Positions 44,364 through 55,278 of a stretch of 64,000 bases of DNA are shown here, one piece after another. Numbering within the stretch: the first letter of the stretch is position 1; every line of letters begins with the position of its first letter. This stretch comes from Vandiemenella viatica (Eukaryota; Arthropoda; Insecta; Orthoptera; Morabidae). The DNA lies in assembly GCA_031002005.1 (NCBI GenBank), contig JARYHS010013631.1, forward strand, positions 63,733,832 to 63,797,831, written 5' to 3'. The notes beneath the pieces were generated by a model. It saw only the letters and a program-made list of their open reading frames with translations, made no database searches and had not been told where the DNA came from. Both the position numbers and the translations under genes were made by a program.

Positions 44364-44695
44364 CTCCCTTTTTAAGTTTTCTAACCTACCTGCCCTATTC
44401 AGATTTCTAACATTCTACGCTCCGACTCGTAGAATGTTTCTATCCATTCTGATGACTCCTCCCTGAGCAGTCCTCACCCGGAGATCCGATTGGGGGACTA
44501 AATAGAAATGATATTATATAACGCATATAATCTCAAATAATATATCTGACTGTTGTTATTGGGAAGAGTGACGTCACAGCGTGAAAGTCATGGCTACACA
44601 GTGACCAAGATTAGCCATTTATTAGGTTTTTAATTATTTATTTGAAGACTTGCCCTTATTAATGAGTTATGTTAAAATAGAGTACTCTTTAACAT

Positions 44696-44964
44696 GGATG
44701 TAGCCAGGGTGGAGCAAGGTGGGGAGCTTGCCCCATCCTGGCTCCCTCCCTCAATTAGTCGAGTGAAAAATGTATGAAAATAGAAACTGCCTCTTTTAAT
44801 ACTGAAAAATAAATGTTATAAATTTAATCAGAACCCTCGCTTACTAGTGCTTAAAAAAGTTTAATGAGAGTTCAATTTTTTTCTAGTAAAACCATTTTCA
44901 ATAAGTATTTTTATTAAGTTTCTTTGTTTTTGCCCCACCCTGAAGCTAATCCTGGCTACCCCCT
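44696..44964. mobile_element. MITE-like element with GTAGCCAGG termini
   Basis: The left end, GGATGTAGCCAGGGTGG, and the reversed right end, GGGGTAGCCAGGATTAG, are followed on both sides by GGTGGGG-type blocks. No coding sequence is inside. GGCGTAGCCAGGA-type termini are common on animal MITEs. No exact target duplication is found. Confidence 0.55.
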
Positions 44965-45749
44965 TGTTCATTAACGCCGCGATCACCAGGTGGGATCACC
45001 AGTCGGCTACTGGTAAAGTGCGGAGATGGACGTTCCCTATAATTACCAAAGAAAAGTCAGACAGGTTCTCAAAGAAAAGTCAGACAGGTTCTCAAAACAC
45101 ACACAGGTACACCGATTAGTCCCCAATCAAAATTTTGAATCAGCTATCGAAACCTCGTAATCAGAAGAACTGCAGATTCTCAAGTGGAAAATTAATATAA
45201 AACATTTAAAGTTCGTGGCCGTTTAGTTCAACACAAGTCTAATTAATTTCTCTTACGCCACAGTTCACATGGTCTTTCAGGACGATTTGACTCTTAATCT
45301 CCCGCTACCCAGCTCACTAGCAACCTTCAGTCAGTCACAACCGATTAAACTTCTAAAAAACTAATTTTCACTACTGAGTCAGCCAATAGTAATCCGTTCC
45401 GCGCACAAAAGCGAAATTATACACGTCTCTCCAACAACCGATTGAAACTACTATCCCAAATAGACACTATATTATACTATTACTTCGCGCATTCTAACCA
45501 CTACTTCCACTCGCGGGAGAATCGTTGCGGCTGAACACTACATCAATGTAACAGAGTTTATAAGTACGTAAGAAGTCTCCGAAGGTCACTGTTATGTTAC
45601 ACTCTGCTGTTGTATCAACCGAATGAGGCAGTGCCACTACATGCTGTTACAAAAATACTACGGACAGACGCCAAGAAAAGACCATTCTTAACGTTCCGTA
45701 ACGTTGTTGAGAGGGCCGTATACAAACACGGAAACCCGGAATAGGATAG
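44965..45749. other. Unassigned; contains a 23-bp tandem duplication
   Basis: Units 45,048-45,070 and 45,071-45,093 are identical, beginning AAAGAAAAGTCAGACAGGTT. Otherwise no gene or repeat is recognised. Confidence 0.45.
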
Positions 45750-45800
45750 ACGGACGAATGCGAGGCTCGAACGTTACCGCTCACACTCCACGCTCGGTCA
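45750..45800 (-). repeat. SINE1 head fragment
   Basis: GAATGCGAGGCTCGAACG and CACGCTCGGTC match the minus-strand SINE1 tRNA-like head, as in 53,820-53,861. The rest of the SINE is absent. Confidence 0.5.
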
Positions 45801-45930
45801 TAGAAATGCTTCCGTGTCTGTAAATAGCACTGTCCAATATGACCTTGGTGATCATAAGCTGACGAAGGTGACGGATCGCACCATCGAAACGTCGAGTTTT
45901 TGTAAAATCCACATACGGTTCTTCACAGAT
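45801..45930. other. Short unassigned interval
   Basis: No motif is recognised between the SINE1 head fragment and the Tc1-E element. Confidence 0.3.
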
Positions 45931-46169
45931 TATACACTGGCAGAAATTAAAAGTGCGGCACCTAGATGGATTTCTGACAAATGAGTGAAATTTGGCGCCA
46001 AGTATCCCCATATGAAGAGTATTAAATTATTAAAAATTTTATGTTTTACAGGTAATAGTATGAGAATTACGAAGTTATTTATTACATAAAATTGCTACCT
46101 TTTTTTTTAGCGCATTAGTGGTGAACAGTGTGGTGTAACATGACATTTGTTCAGAAATTCTTGTTGACC

Positions 46170-46409
46170 ACCGAGCGTGGTGGTGTAACGGATAGCGTTC
46201 TGGCCTCGCATTCGGGAGGACGGCGGTTCGAATCCCCTTCCGGGCATCCAGATTTGGGTTTTCCATGGTTTCCCAAATCACTCCAGGCAAATGCTGGCAT
46301 GCTTCCTTAAAAATGCCATGGCCGAATTCCTTCACATTCCTTGCCCCCTTTCTTTCCCGTCTCTTAAGACCTCGCTGTTGAGAGACGTAAAGCAGTTAAA
46401 AAAAAAAAA
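46170..46409 (+). mobile_element. SINE1 copy inserted in Tc1-E
   Basis: This is a full SINE1: head ACCGAGCGTGGTGGTGTAAC (A box), perfect B box GGTTCGAATCC, middle block CCAGATTTGGGTTTTCCATG, tail and poly(A). The target duplication is TCTTGTTGACC at 46,159-46,169 and TCTTGCTGACC at 46,410-46,420. The homologous empty site TCTTGTTGACC exists in Tc1-E copy 1 at 21,667-21,677. Confidence 0.93.
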
Positions 46410-46424
46410 TCTTGCTGACCAAGT

Positions 46425-47340
46425 ATGCCAAGTCAAAAAGTGACGGCCCTCTACACACAAAAGTCTGTGAGAGAGGTCGGAGAATTGTCGTATTTGAAAT
46501 GGGTGAATCATATCGTAAAATCTCCCGAAGGAATGTCAGTTTACAGACTTGTTACACAGTGGTTGAAAGAAGGCTCTAGTACTCCTAGAGCAGGCATAGG
46601 TCTTATACAAAAGAACAAAAGCACGTGAAGACCGTCAAATTGTGTGGGTGACTGCAGGCCAGATCCAAGCAGTGGTTACAGAGAGACTCACCTCCCGGAT
46701 GATTGAAAACCAATTGCTTGAAGCTTGGTTACACTATCTGGCCCGTATGCAGTGTGTTCCATTATCCTGATTCATAATTGGCATCGTCTAACATGGTGTA
46801 ATACAAAACGTAAATGGACACGTGAATGGCGTACATTTGTGTTTAGAAATTCTGTCTGTGTCAAAGTGATAATCGACAACATGTACGCTGGCATATTAGA
46901 GATAGTACTGATTTCAGAATATTACACAGCTCCAGCCACTGATCTCATAGTTTGGGGGCAATCAGTTTCGACAGCAGAACTGAGTTCGTAGTTGTTCAAG
47001 GCGCAATGACAGCCCACAACTATGTGGACGGGGTATTGCATCTTATTGTCATACCATTCATGTCCACCATCCAAATCTTATCTTCCAACAAGATAATGCT
47101 CATCCTCATATTTTGGCCATGATGACACAAGCCTTGGAAGGGGTTACGATCATAATTTGTCCCCTATAGAGTTTGTCTGGGATGCCAGGAGCAGACACAT
47201 AAGATCACATGGTTGCCGAACACAAACTGTGCAACAACTGACTGCAAAAGACATGCAGGCATAGACAGACATACCGGGAGAAGACATCCGAACACTTACT
47301 GATTCAATGGCGGTACGGATCCACGAATGTATAGGTGGGC
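46425..47340 (+). pseudogene. Tc1-E transposase pseudogene, copy 2
   Basis: The frame from 46,425 (67 aa) shows the N-terminal helix-turn-helix (QKSVREVGELSYLKW, then RLVTQWLKEGSS). Later blocks are broken: an IIDNMYAG and DLIVWG region (46,860-46,950), then AMTAHNYVDGVLH near 47,010, and the SPIEHV-equivalent near 47,160, all in shifting frames. The second catalytic D region (QQDN) is corrupted by an insertion around 47,075-47,095. It is more decayed than copy 1 in the catalytic core. Confidence 0.7.
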
Positions 47341-47552
47341 GAACTTCTTACTAACAACTGTATCTACAGGTAATAAACATAGCCTTATCCATTTCAATTT
47401 GTTCTTCTGGGTATGATCCTGGATATATCTACAAAGTTTCCTAAAATTCCTCCATTCCTGTCTGGGTTTTGCACTTTTAATTTTCGCAAGAGTATTACGA
47501 ATATATATATATAAAAGTTTCGGTCAGTATGCAATAATACAATAATACTGTT

Positions 47553-47786
47553 TTCTTTTTCTTTTTTTTTTTTTCTTTTTTTTTGCTTCACGCCTCGTCG
47601 ACGGCTAAGGTCATTAGACACGGTATGGGACTTGGGACAAGGAACGGGAAGGATTTTTTCCATGGCCTTTCGAAGTAAGCATCCCGGCATTCGCCTGGAA
47701 TGATTTGGGCAAACCATGGAAAACCCAAATCTGGATGCCCGGACGGGGATTCGAACCCGTGTCATCCCGAATGCGAGGCCAAAACG
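47553..47786 (-). mobile_element. SINE1 copy, 5'-truncated, with target duplication
   Basis: The plus strand starts with T-rich sequence, then GCCTCGTCGACG, the middle block and GATTCGAACCC, and stops after GAATGCGAGGCC, so the tRNA head is truncated. Direct repeats AATAATACTGTT lie at 47,541-47,552 and 47,787-47,798. It lies 60 bp beyond the end of Tc1-E. Confidence 0.9.
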
Positions 47787-47798
47787 AATAATACTGTT

Positions 47799-48381
47799 AT
47801 GCACGTTTTATTTTTCCGGGTAGTAAATAAAAAATATAACTATTCATCATCTCCTACCGTTTTATGACGCTGTATTGTGTACGCTAAGATAATTTTTCCG
47901 CCCAAGAAAAAATCTCCTCTTTCCTATCCCATGGCACTCATTCGGAAGCAAGCAAAGAACCCCGGAAAAACGGCACCACGCAGATAGTCAATATGGAAAA
48001 GAGGGTGGGAGAGCGATATGCAGCGTTTAGCTGGAGATTACATGCAATCTGACTAGAGGCAGGACGCCCTTTAAGAAGCAAGGAAGCAAAAAATGTGTCT
48101 GGCGTACTACTAGAGATTGGAATTGGCTCGATCCAACATGGTAGAAATAATTTCCGTTATTCAGGTCTCAACCAATAGTGAATGAAATGTGGTGGTGTGA
48201 AATTGTTGATTATGAACGAAAGACTTAGGTTAAATGCGAAACCTATCCACAGAGAGTATGGAGTAGTTATTTATTTTTCAAATTTTGGCTTTTATTGCCG
48301 GTAGACCCATGTGGATTGTTCGACTCGCCTTGATAACGGAGTTTCTATCTTCGCGTCTTCCATGTCGCTAGGGGTACCCGT
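47799..48381. other. No recognised feature
   Basis: No supported gene or repeat. Confidence 0.35.
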
Positions 48382-48737
48382 TGTAAAGCTGCGTTCCCAA
48401 GATGTCTTGTATCGTGGGCCGCACGCCGAAGTGTAGGGATGAGCGCGCGCCGCAGGTTAGCCCTCGCTTACCCCGCTACCACCTTCTCACCACGTTGCCT
48501 AATGTCGTTTAGCACAGAGCACTTTACAGCAACAGAAGGGGAGCGCACCACTGCTGCAAACCGATGGCAACAGTGCATCACTACACACGCCTGTGATGTT
48601 TACCGACACAGAGTGGGTAGCTGCGTCTCATCTCCGCTAGCAGAGGTGGCTCCGTTCCCATGGCGTGTTGTTGAGTATCCGTCCCGGCCCGTCCAGGGAG
48701 GCCTCCGTTAAGAGACGTCGCGGGAACGCAGCTTCAT
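48382..48737. mobile_element. GC-rich MITE-like element
   Basis: A 13-bp perfect inverted repeat AAGCTGCGTTCCC (48,386-48,398) and its complement (48,722-48,734) lies within ~34-bp imperfect termini that continue as GATGTCT on the left and GACGTCT reversed on the right. The body is GC-rich and CpG-rich. A 90-aa ORF (48,439-48,711) inside has no recognisable domain and is probably incidental. The target duplication is unclear (TA or TAA is possible). Confidence 0.6.
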
Positions 48738-48940
48738 AAGGAAACTCAGCAAATCGTCTGAATTGTACTAAGCATAATAATGGTCTGTTTCATTGTTAAA
48801 TGTGCAGTTTGGAAGTGGAGATTGAGACTTGGTCCACTCGGAGACTTGCAAAGGAACAAACCTAACTGCGTTAACACTCGATTTCGAACTCTCCACTCTT
48901 CCATTATTACACATAACTCAAACAACCTATTACACTTACA

Positions 48941-49161
48941 TTTTTTTGTGAGTTTACGCCTCGTTGACGTTTAGGTCATTGGAGAAGGGAATAGACTGTA
49001 GACGAGGAACCAGAAGGAATTCGGTAATGGTCTTTTGAAGGAACCAATCCACCATTCTCCTATAGTGATTTCGGAAATTCATCGGAAACCGGACGGGAAA
49101 TCGAACCTGCATCCTCTCACATGCGAGGCCCGAGCATTATCATTCACCCACCACGTTGATT
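48941..49161 (-). mobile_element. SINE1 copy, diverged
   Basis: The plus strand has TTTACGCCTCGTTGACGT, GGTCTTTTGAAGGAACC, AATCGAACCTGCATCC and ATGCGAGGCCCGAGC. The flanks CTATTACACTTA (48,927-48,938) and CTATTCCACTTA (49,165-49,176) look like a 12-bp target duplication with one mismatch. Confidence 0.8.
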
Positions 49162-49176
49162 AAACTATTCCACTTA

Positions 49177-52119
49177 TAAAACAGTTATCACAGTCAACTG
49201 CGTAAATTTTAGAGCATTTATACTCGTACCCCTTACGTCTGTCTGACCTAGTAAGATTTCTACTTATGTATCAGATCTGACTTAAGTAAAATGTCCGTGT
49301 TATGCTCTATTATGCCAGTACTGTAGATTTTCATCGTGCCTGGTGCTAAGTCCCTTCCGGTAATTTTGAATTCTAATCAGCAGTAAGTAGATATCCCGCT
49401 ACTTGCAACATATGGCCCTACTGTTGGTTTTTGCGGTAGCGATATCTCTTAGCCTGTTATTACTACTAGTCAACAAACCACTTTACAAGCCATACATTTT
49501 AGCCAACGGGTGTTATCGTCTAATAATTCAATAATTACACTCATTCATTTGCCAAACTTTATTTTATACTTCAAACACTTGCTACTACAATACACTGCCC
49601 ACACACTCCTATACATACATTCTCTCCTAGTCCTCTCTCGCCATCTTAACAACTCCACTCCCACTCCGCCAACAAAAACAGTTGTACCAACCACAAACTA
49701 TTAAATTATTTTAAAAAAACTTAAAATTACCCAAATGTCTAAACAAACTACTTATGCTGTGAAGTCTGTTTAATCTCTTTTATTTACAATTTTTATAACA
49801 ATGATTTTGTGAGTGGGATCTCACACTGGGTACGAGTTTTACATTTCTGATCGTATAACTGTATAAGATTCAGAGTCTTTCAAAAAAAAAACTAAAACAA
49901 AACAACACAGGCTCATCAACTCAGAATCTAGAAGATTTGATGGCATACATGCATGAATTTTTTTGCCGCCCGTAGAAAGCATCAGTTGATAATCAGTATG
50001 TGGGTGAATTAATGTATTGAACACACGTCCAATATCCATTTTGAGTTAAAACACGGTGCTCTTGAATTCCTTGGGTAGCTCAGACTGCGCCTCTGGAAGA
50101 TTTTAGTTAAGACGTGGAAGAAAGAACAGATTCCTTTCTGCTAGAAGTGCAGATATCTGTGTTTCATTAAGGAATTGATATATTATTCATTTTGGCATCA
50201 AAATCCTACGGAGCTCCGCAGATTTTAATATTAACATAGTCCTGTATGTAATAACGAAATGAGCACAAGATATGAAATGTGTACATTCCCCTGTTAATAA
50301 CAAACGTTATAAAATACACGGACGCACCGGAAGTGATGATGGAACGTATATTACATAGAGACGGGCTTAGGGAAAACAAGGTCTGTAAATTTGTAACAAA
50401 CTTTTGGAGATATCAAATGCGACTAGATATTTAACATTTTGTAAAATTGAAGATTCAAAATATCGAGTAAGCAATAATTTTTACTCCAAATAGGATCAAA
50501 ATCCTGCTATAAAAGTACAGAATCTTAAATAAAAAGAATAAATTAACAAGGCATTTTACTGTTCACATTCATTTAAAATATAGAGGAAACAACGAAAAAA
50601 ACGAAAGAATAATATCGCAGTGGAATAACTGTTCAAGGAGAAATAATCACTACGGTCGGATTTACTCATTGTATTCTCCTACTTCTAGGTAAGCATCAAC
50701 CTCAGAGAATCTATCGAATTTCAGTAACGAAGTGTAACAAAACAAATTCCGACGAAACACATATAAATGCGCATCTGATAATAAACTAAATATCTAAATT
50801 GTGTGAGGATATCTGTAAGAAGAAAAAAGATGATTTTGTTAGTTATAAATTATCTTTAAAGTTGAATGTTGAAGCATAGATGACATGAAAAGCACACTAA
50901 CACTAGGAAAAACAGCCTCGTTCAAAGGGAGAAACTTTTCAGTACCACACATAAATCTAAGATTATAACTTCTCAGTATCTTTTATATCGAAACACTGTT
51001 TATTGGAATTGAACTTCTGACACTGAGAATATCAAATTAGCAATTGTTTGAAAGCTGGTGCTCTAGAATTATATTAAAAAATTAAATACTTCGAATAACT
51101 ACGAAGTGAACAACTTTGTCTCAGTGAAGAGAAAAGAAAGGATGGGGCGAAAGAATCTCACAAAAAGAGAAAAATTTCATTTTGGGTCATATTTTAAAAC
51201 ATTCGGTAATTTATAGGTTGTTAATGAAGTGAATATGGATTGAAAGGACGTTAGAATGAGACAAAATTTAATTAATTAATTTATTTATATAATGATCACT
51301 ATCACTTTGCTACAGTACATTAAGTGAACGTTGAGGTATTCATGTTTCAAGAGTGAGAAAGTTGTAGAATTAGCGTAACTCACGCATCAACTGCCAATCA
51401 AGACTGAAGCAAATTAACAAATTCATCCAACGTAAGGAGCACATACATCACTGAATGCGAATATGTCATGTGCTTTTATTATTTGTTGCGTGGAAAAAAT
51501 CTGAGAGTTTAAGTAAATACGATTGTCAGTTCTACACAGATAAGCAGGACCGACGAGTTTATTTTGCATCTGATCATACCGCTACCCTGACGTTTAGTAC
51601 TTGCTGCACTGTGAGGTCTGCTTTAGTGATTTGAAGGACTGTCTTCTGTGTCGCCCTGACTCTCCCCCCAGTTCGGTGGTGGCTGTTTTCGGGGCTCGGT
51701 AATTACTGGCAATGCCCCTAAGGGCCATCAGGTTATTGGCCCGCCTGGCGGGGTGGCAATTAGGAAACCGTGGTCGGAAGCAGTAAACGGAGACTAAAAG
51801 CAACCGGAGGTTCTCGGTCCAGTCCAAGATAACAGCATAACAAACGGTTTCATGTGCTGCTTCCCATGGGAAGCATACTAAGCATCTGAAAGAGAGGCAG
51901 GGAGGGAATTCACTATTTACAAATATGTCACTTTGTTTTAACTGTGTGCATGACGTAGATGAGTGTATGTTAGTGTTGTAAATATTTATTTTGTGGTAAC
52001 CATTAACGTCAGGAAAGGCACTTTCGTGAGACAGGCCAGACGACGCAACCTAACGCTTGTGTATGATAGCGAGATGACACCTTTCTCTGAGAACCCCGGA
52101 GACAGAGAGCATCCCAAGC
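49177..52119. other. No recognised feature (about 2.9 kb)
   Basis: AT-rich with no repeat signature. The GC-richer patch at 51,590-51,840 holds a 77-aa minus-strand ORF without recognisable domain. Nothing else is supported. Confidence 0.4.
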
Positions 52120-52131
52120 CCGTGCAGTGTT

Positions 52132-52376
52132 GTTTTTTTTTTTTTTATCTGCTTAACGTCTCTCTAATAGCGAGGTCTTTAGAGACGGGAAAGGACGGGG
52201 GGCAAGGAATGGGAAGGAATTCGGCCATGGCCTTTTGAAGGAAGCATCCCGGCATTTGCCTGGAGTGATTTGGGAAACCATGGAAAACCCAAATCTGGAT
52301 GCCCGGGCGGGGATTCGAACCGCCGTCCTCCCGAATGCGAGGCCAGAACGCTATCCGTTACACCACCACGCTCGGT
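52132..52376 (-). mobile_element. SINE1 copy with exact 12-bp target duplication
   Basis: This is full length on the minus strand: poly(A) seen as poly(T) at 52,132-52,146, middle block, B box complement GGATTCGAACC, and head complement CCACCACGCTCGGT. Target duplication CCGTGCAGTGTT is at 52,120-52,131 and 52,377-52,388. Closely similar to the 53,630 and 46,170 copies, so probably young. Confidence 0.95.
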
Positions 52377-52388
52377 CCGTGCAGTGTT

Positions 52389-52636
52389 AACCTGACAATT
52401 ACGTGAATGTCTGGCCAATTACAGTCGTCCTTTCAACTACAGTATGCGTCAGAGAAGCGATATAGTATCGGTATTATACGCAATTTGCGGAAAGAAATTT
52501 GGGAGATCAGTTCAATACTCATGGTATAATCACCGTATCAGAAAAATTCTATCACTATTCCACCCTCCACTAGCTCGGAAAGGCAACTACCACTATTTCA
52601 GACCGAATGATCTACTATTTTCTACTATCGGAACAG
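52389..52636. other. Short unassigned interval
   Basis: The small ORF at 52,444-52,650 has no recognisable domain. Confidence 0.3.
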
Positions 52637-52644
52637 CATTTTTC

Positions 52645-53548
52645 GGATAATATCTAGATTGGGATACCGCTGCAACCACTTACCGCCTCGCGATGTAAAT
52701 ACATCCGGATGGAGAGACTATGAAGTCACTACGTCGCTTATTGTGACGTATACGTTCCGCGCGCAGCATTAAATTTCACTAATGGCGCCTTCCACGGAAA
52801 GTAGTCCATCACCAATGTCTCATATCGTGAAATCGTTAATTTTGCACCAGTAGTATAGGAATAAATTCATTAGCGAAGAGGTTTTGATGCAGCCTATAAC
52901 ACACAGAAACGTAACTATCAAACACCTTACTGTGGATATTTAATTTCTATGTTTTATTTATCACTATTACTGTCGATTACGTCTTAATGCAACCTGGACC
53001 ATAGTTAAAGGTAACCGTCGCACACGATATTGCTAATACCCAATTTCCAAATCATATCTATCTCTGTTAGTATGGTCCAGGATGCGTTACAACCTAACGC
53101 AAGAGGTTATTGACGAAATATTTTTTATAAATATTTTATTTCGTATGAATTATTTTAATAGCAATATGAGCCACGCGAGGAAATATAGAAGAACGAAATC
53201 AAATACAAATCAATAAATTTGTGACTAATAACGTTAACGTTACAGAAACCGACGTTATGGGCCGTTACTAATGAATGATATGAATTATCAATTTGGAATG
53301 TTGTTGTTATTTTAACAATATTATTAATTGTGCAAGTAATAATTTTCTTTAACTTTTTCTATCCGTATTTTTTTTTAAATTAATATGACTATTGGTTACG
53401 TTCTATGGTCTAACGTGTATCACAAATCGATCGAAGGCTGAAAACGTCACACACGGAAACACAGTGACGTCATACACTCGCCATCCGGAAGTGTTTATAT
53501 CGCCAGGCGGTAAGTGGTTGCAGCGGTATCCCAATCTAGATATTACCC
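52645..53548. mobile_element. 904-bp non-autonomous DNA transposon with ~72-bp TIRs
   Basis: The arms 52,645-52,716 and 53,477-53,548 are inverted repeats with about six mismatches in 72 bp, starting GGRTAATATCTAGATTGG and containing CCGCTGCAACCACTTACCG. Weaker complementarity extends further in. An exact 8-bp target duplication CATTTTTC lies at 52,637-52,644 and 53,549-53,556. Inside, TAATGCAACCTGGACCATA (52,986-53,004) and 53,072-53,090 form a second inverted repeat. No transposase is encoded. An 8-bp duplication fits hAT or P-type elements, but the GGGTAAT terminus is not one I can assign. Confidence 0.9.
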
Positions 53549-53629
53549 CATTTTTCTATACTTGGAAGTGTATATTTTTCATAAGTTTCTACAAATAAAT
53601 CCAACTTAACAACATCTCTTTGCACTCAT

Positions 53630-53861
53630 TAACTGCTTAACGTCTCCTATAACAACTAGGTCTTTAGAGACGGGAAAGGATGGGGGGCAAGGAATGGGAA
53701 GGAATTCGGCCATGGCCTTTTGTAGGAAGCATCCCGGCATTCACCTGGAGTGATTTGGGGAAACCATGGTAAACCCAAATCTGGATGCCCGGACGGGGAT
53801 TCGAACCGCCGTCCTCCCGAATGCGAGGCCAGAACGCTAGCCGTTACACCACCACGCTCGG
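53630..53861 (-). mobile_element. SINE1 copy with exact 13-bp target duplication
   Basis: Full SINE1 on the minus strand without a long poly(A). Target duplication TCTTTGCACTCAT is at 53,617-53,629 and 53,862-53,874. The head complement ends in CCACCACGCTCGG. It lies about 70 bp from the 904-bp element. Confidence 0.95.
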
Positions 53862-54199
53862 TCTTTGCACTCATACCAAAGAAGTTTTCCACGTGACCGT
53901 AGCTAAGTTTATTAGTAAGTCTCTCTTTTCATAGTCAACTTCCAATTGGAAATGTCTGCAACCTCAGCCGACAGTAAGGTGAGATAGGCGGACCCGCTTT
54001 GGGATAAATTGTGTCACCCAACTCGGTCAATGCGACAGTGTGATGTATGAAGTGCATTACAGAGTGTCTACTAATTCTGCTGCTTCCCGCAGGATTCGCA
54101 GAGGTAGCGCAGCATTTTCCCCTCTTGACCTCCTGCATTAGGTACGTGGTCAGTACTTTATCTTAGCGAGGAAGAAAGACGCCAGTACTCATTGGACAG

Positions 54200-54290
54200 C
54201 CCAATGGGCAAATAGAAGAACAACGGTTCGGGTATTCAGATTTCGGTTTCCCATGGTGTCCCATAGCTACTCTAGGTGGTACCATCAAGA
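54200..54290 (+). repeat. Possible SINE1 middle-block relic
   Basis: ACGGTTCGGGTATTCAGATT and TTTCCCATGGTGTCCC resemble the B-box-to-middle region of SINE1, but with many differences. Confidence 0.35.
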
Positions 54291-55205
54291 GCCCATTGAT
54301 ACGTATTACATCAAATTTGCACAGTTTTTTCTCCATAAAACAAGGTTCATTTGCATGAAGCATATATAGAAATTCACAGTTAATCACGAGAAAAGTAAAC
54401 AAATTCACAATTAATTAACTGCCATCTTGCTATATATAATTGTTAAGATAAAATTTCCTTAAAAAGCTGGTTTTGAGGACTGTTATACCGTGATGTTCCC
54501 TGCCCCTAGTTATTTCCCTAGTCTGACGGCTTCGAAGCCGTAATTCCCTAAGCAACAAAAGATGTACAGCAGGATGCCTTCAGAAAAAACACTCGTCTTG
54601 ATAGGAGATAGAACCGTGGCTCTCAGAACCGATTTTAGCTTCTCTGCTCAACGTCAAGGAGATTGAAAGAGATTTTACGGATTTTAGTTGTTTCAAGCAG
54701 ATTTAGTCTACAACATTAAAGAATAACTCCTATTAGGCATACAGTTACAAACACCATACTTGGAAAAAAAATTATCGAATTGTCTCAGATTCTAGTATGT
54801 CGAGCAGCAGCTGCAGAATGTCACGTTTGTTAGAGCAAATGGTAAGGTGCTTGCCCGATACAAATATTATTATTTTTTCTATTATGTAACAAACAAATAA
54901 AAATTAAAAAAATGAATTTCGTTTAAAGTGATGTAGAAAAGTTTTAAAATATTACAACAATAATTTAATTACAAGAAGAAACATTAGCTGCAGAATATTA
55001 ATGTTTTGACGTAACTGTCACACCACAAGGCATGCACAAAAACATGGCGCTACGAAAAATGGATCTTTTTATTTAACCGATGTTGTTTGTGGAAACGTTT
55101 AAAGAGTACAATCCATATTTGGGCACCGTTAGGTGACTCAAGGCTTCAGCTAAATTCCACAAATATCTACAACTATCACGCGATGATACACGTACTTATT
55201 TAACT
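54291..55205. other. No recognised feature
   Basis: AT-rich. No supported feature. Confidence 0.35.
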
Positions 55206-55278
55206 TTGATAAGCCGTGATAGCCGAACGGTTCAGTAGATTTTAAATATTCTGGTCTCACATTGTTCGAAAATAGGTA
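55206..55278 (+). repeat. tRNA-like SINE head fragment
   Basis: GCCGTGATAGCCGAACGGTT contains an A box (TAGCCGAACGG), followed about 35 bp on by a decayed B box (TTGTTCGAAAATAGG). It lacks a tRNA 3' half, so it is a SINE head and not a tRNA gene. Confidence 0.4.

Larger units (their letters stand above)
41594..44510 (-). mobile_element. RTE/BovB-like non-LTR retrotransposon, nearly full length
   Basis: This minus-strand LINE of about 2.9 kb runs from just upstream of its endonuclease start (~44,510) to a 3' A-rich end at 41,594-41,608 (poly(T) on plus). It encodes an APE-like endonuclease, reverse transcriptase and C-terminal domain in one polyprotein order. It resembles the craniofacial-development-protein-2-like RTE proteins found in many animals. 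It has few stops and frameshifts. The 5' end is slightly truncated. No convincing target duplication is found. Confidence 0.88.
45935..47492 (+). mobile_element. Tc1-E transposon, copy 2, with SINE1 inserted
   Basis: Same family as 21,463-22,815. The left end is CACTGGCAGAAATTAAAAGT and the reversed right end has TTGCGAAAATTAAAAGTGC. TA flanks both (45,933-45,934 and 47,493-47,494). Without the SINE and its duplicated target the element is about 1.3 kb, like copy 1. Confidence 0.85.

Noticed and set aside
52132..53874. CRISPR-like spaced repeats formed by neighbouring SINE1 copies
   Set aside because: The repeats are ~240 bp retroposons, each with its own target duplication, in a eukaryotic context.
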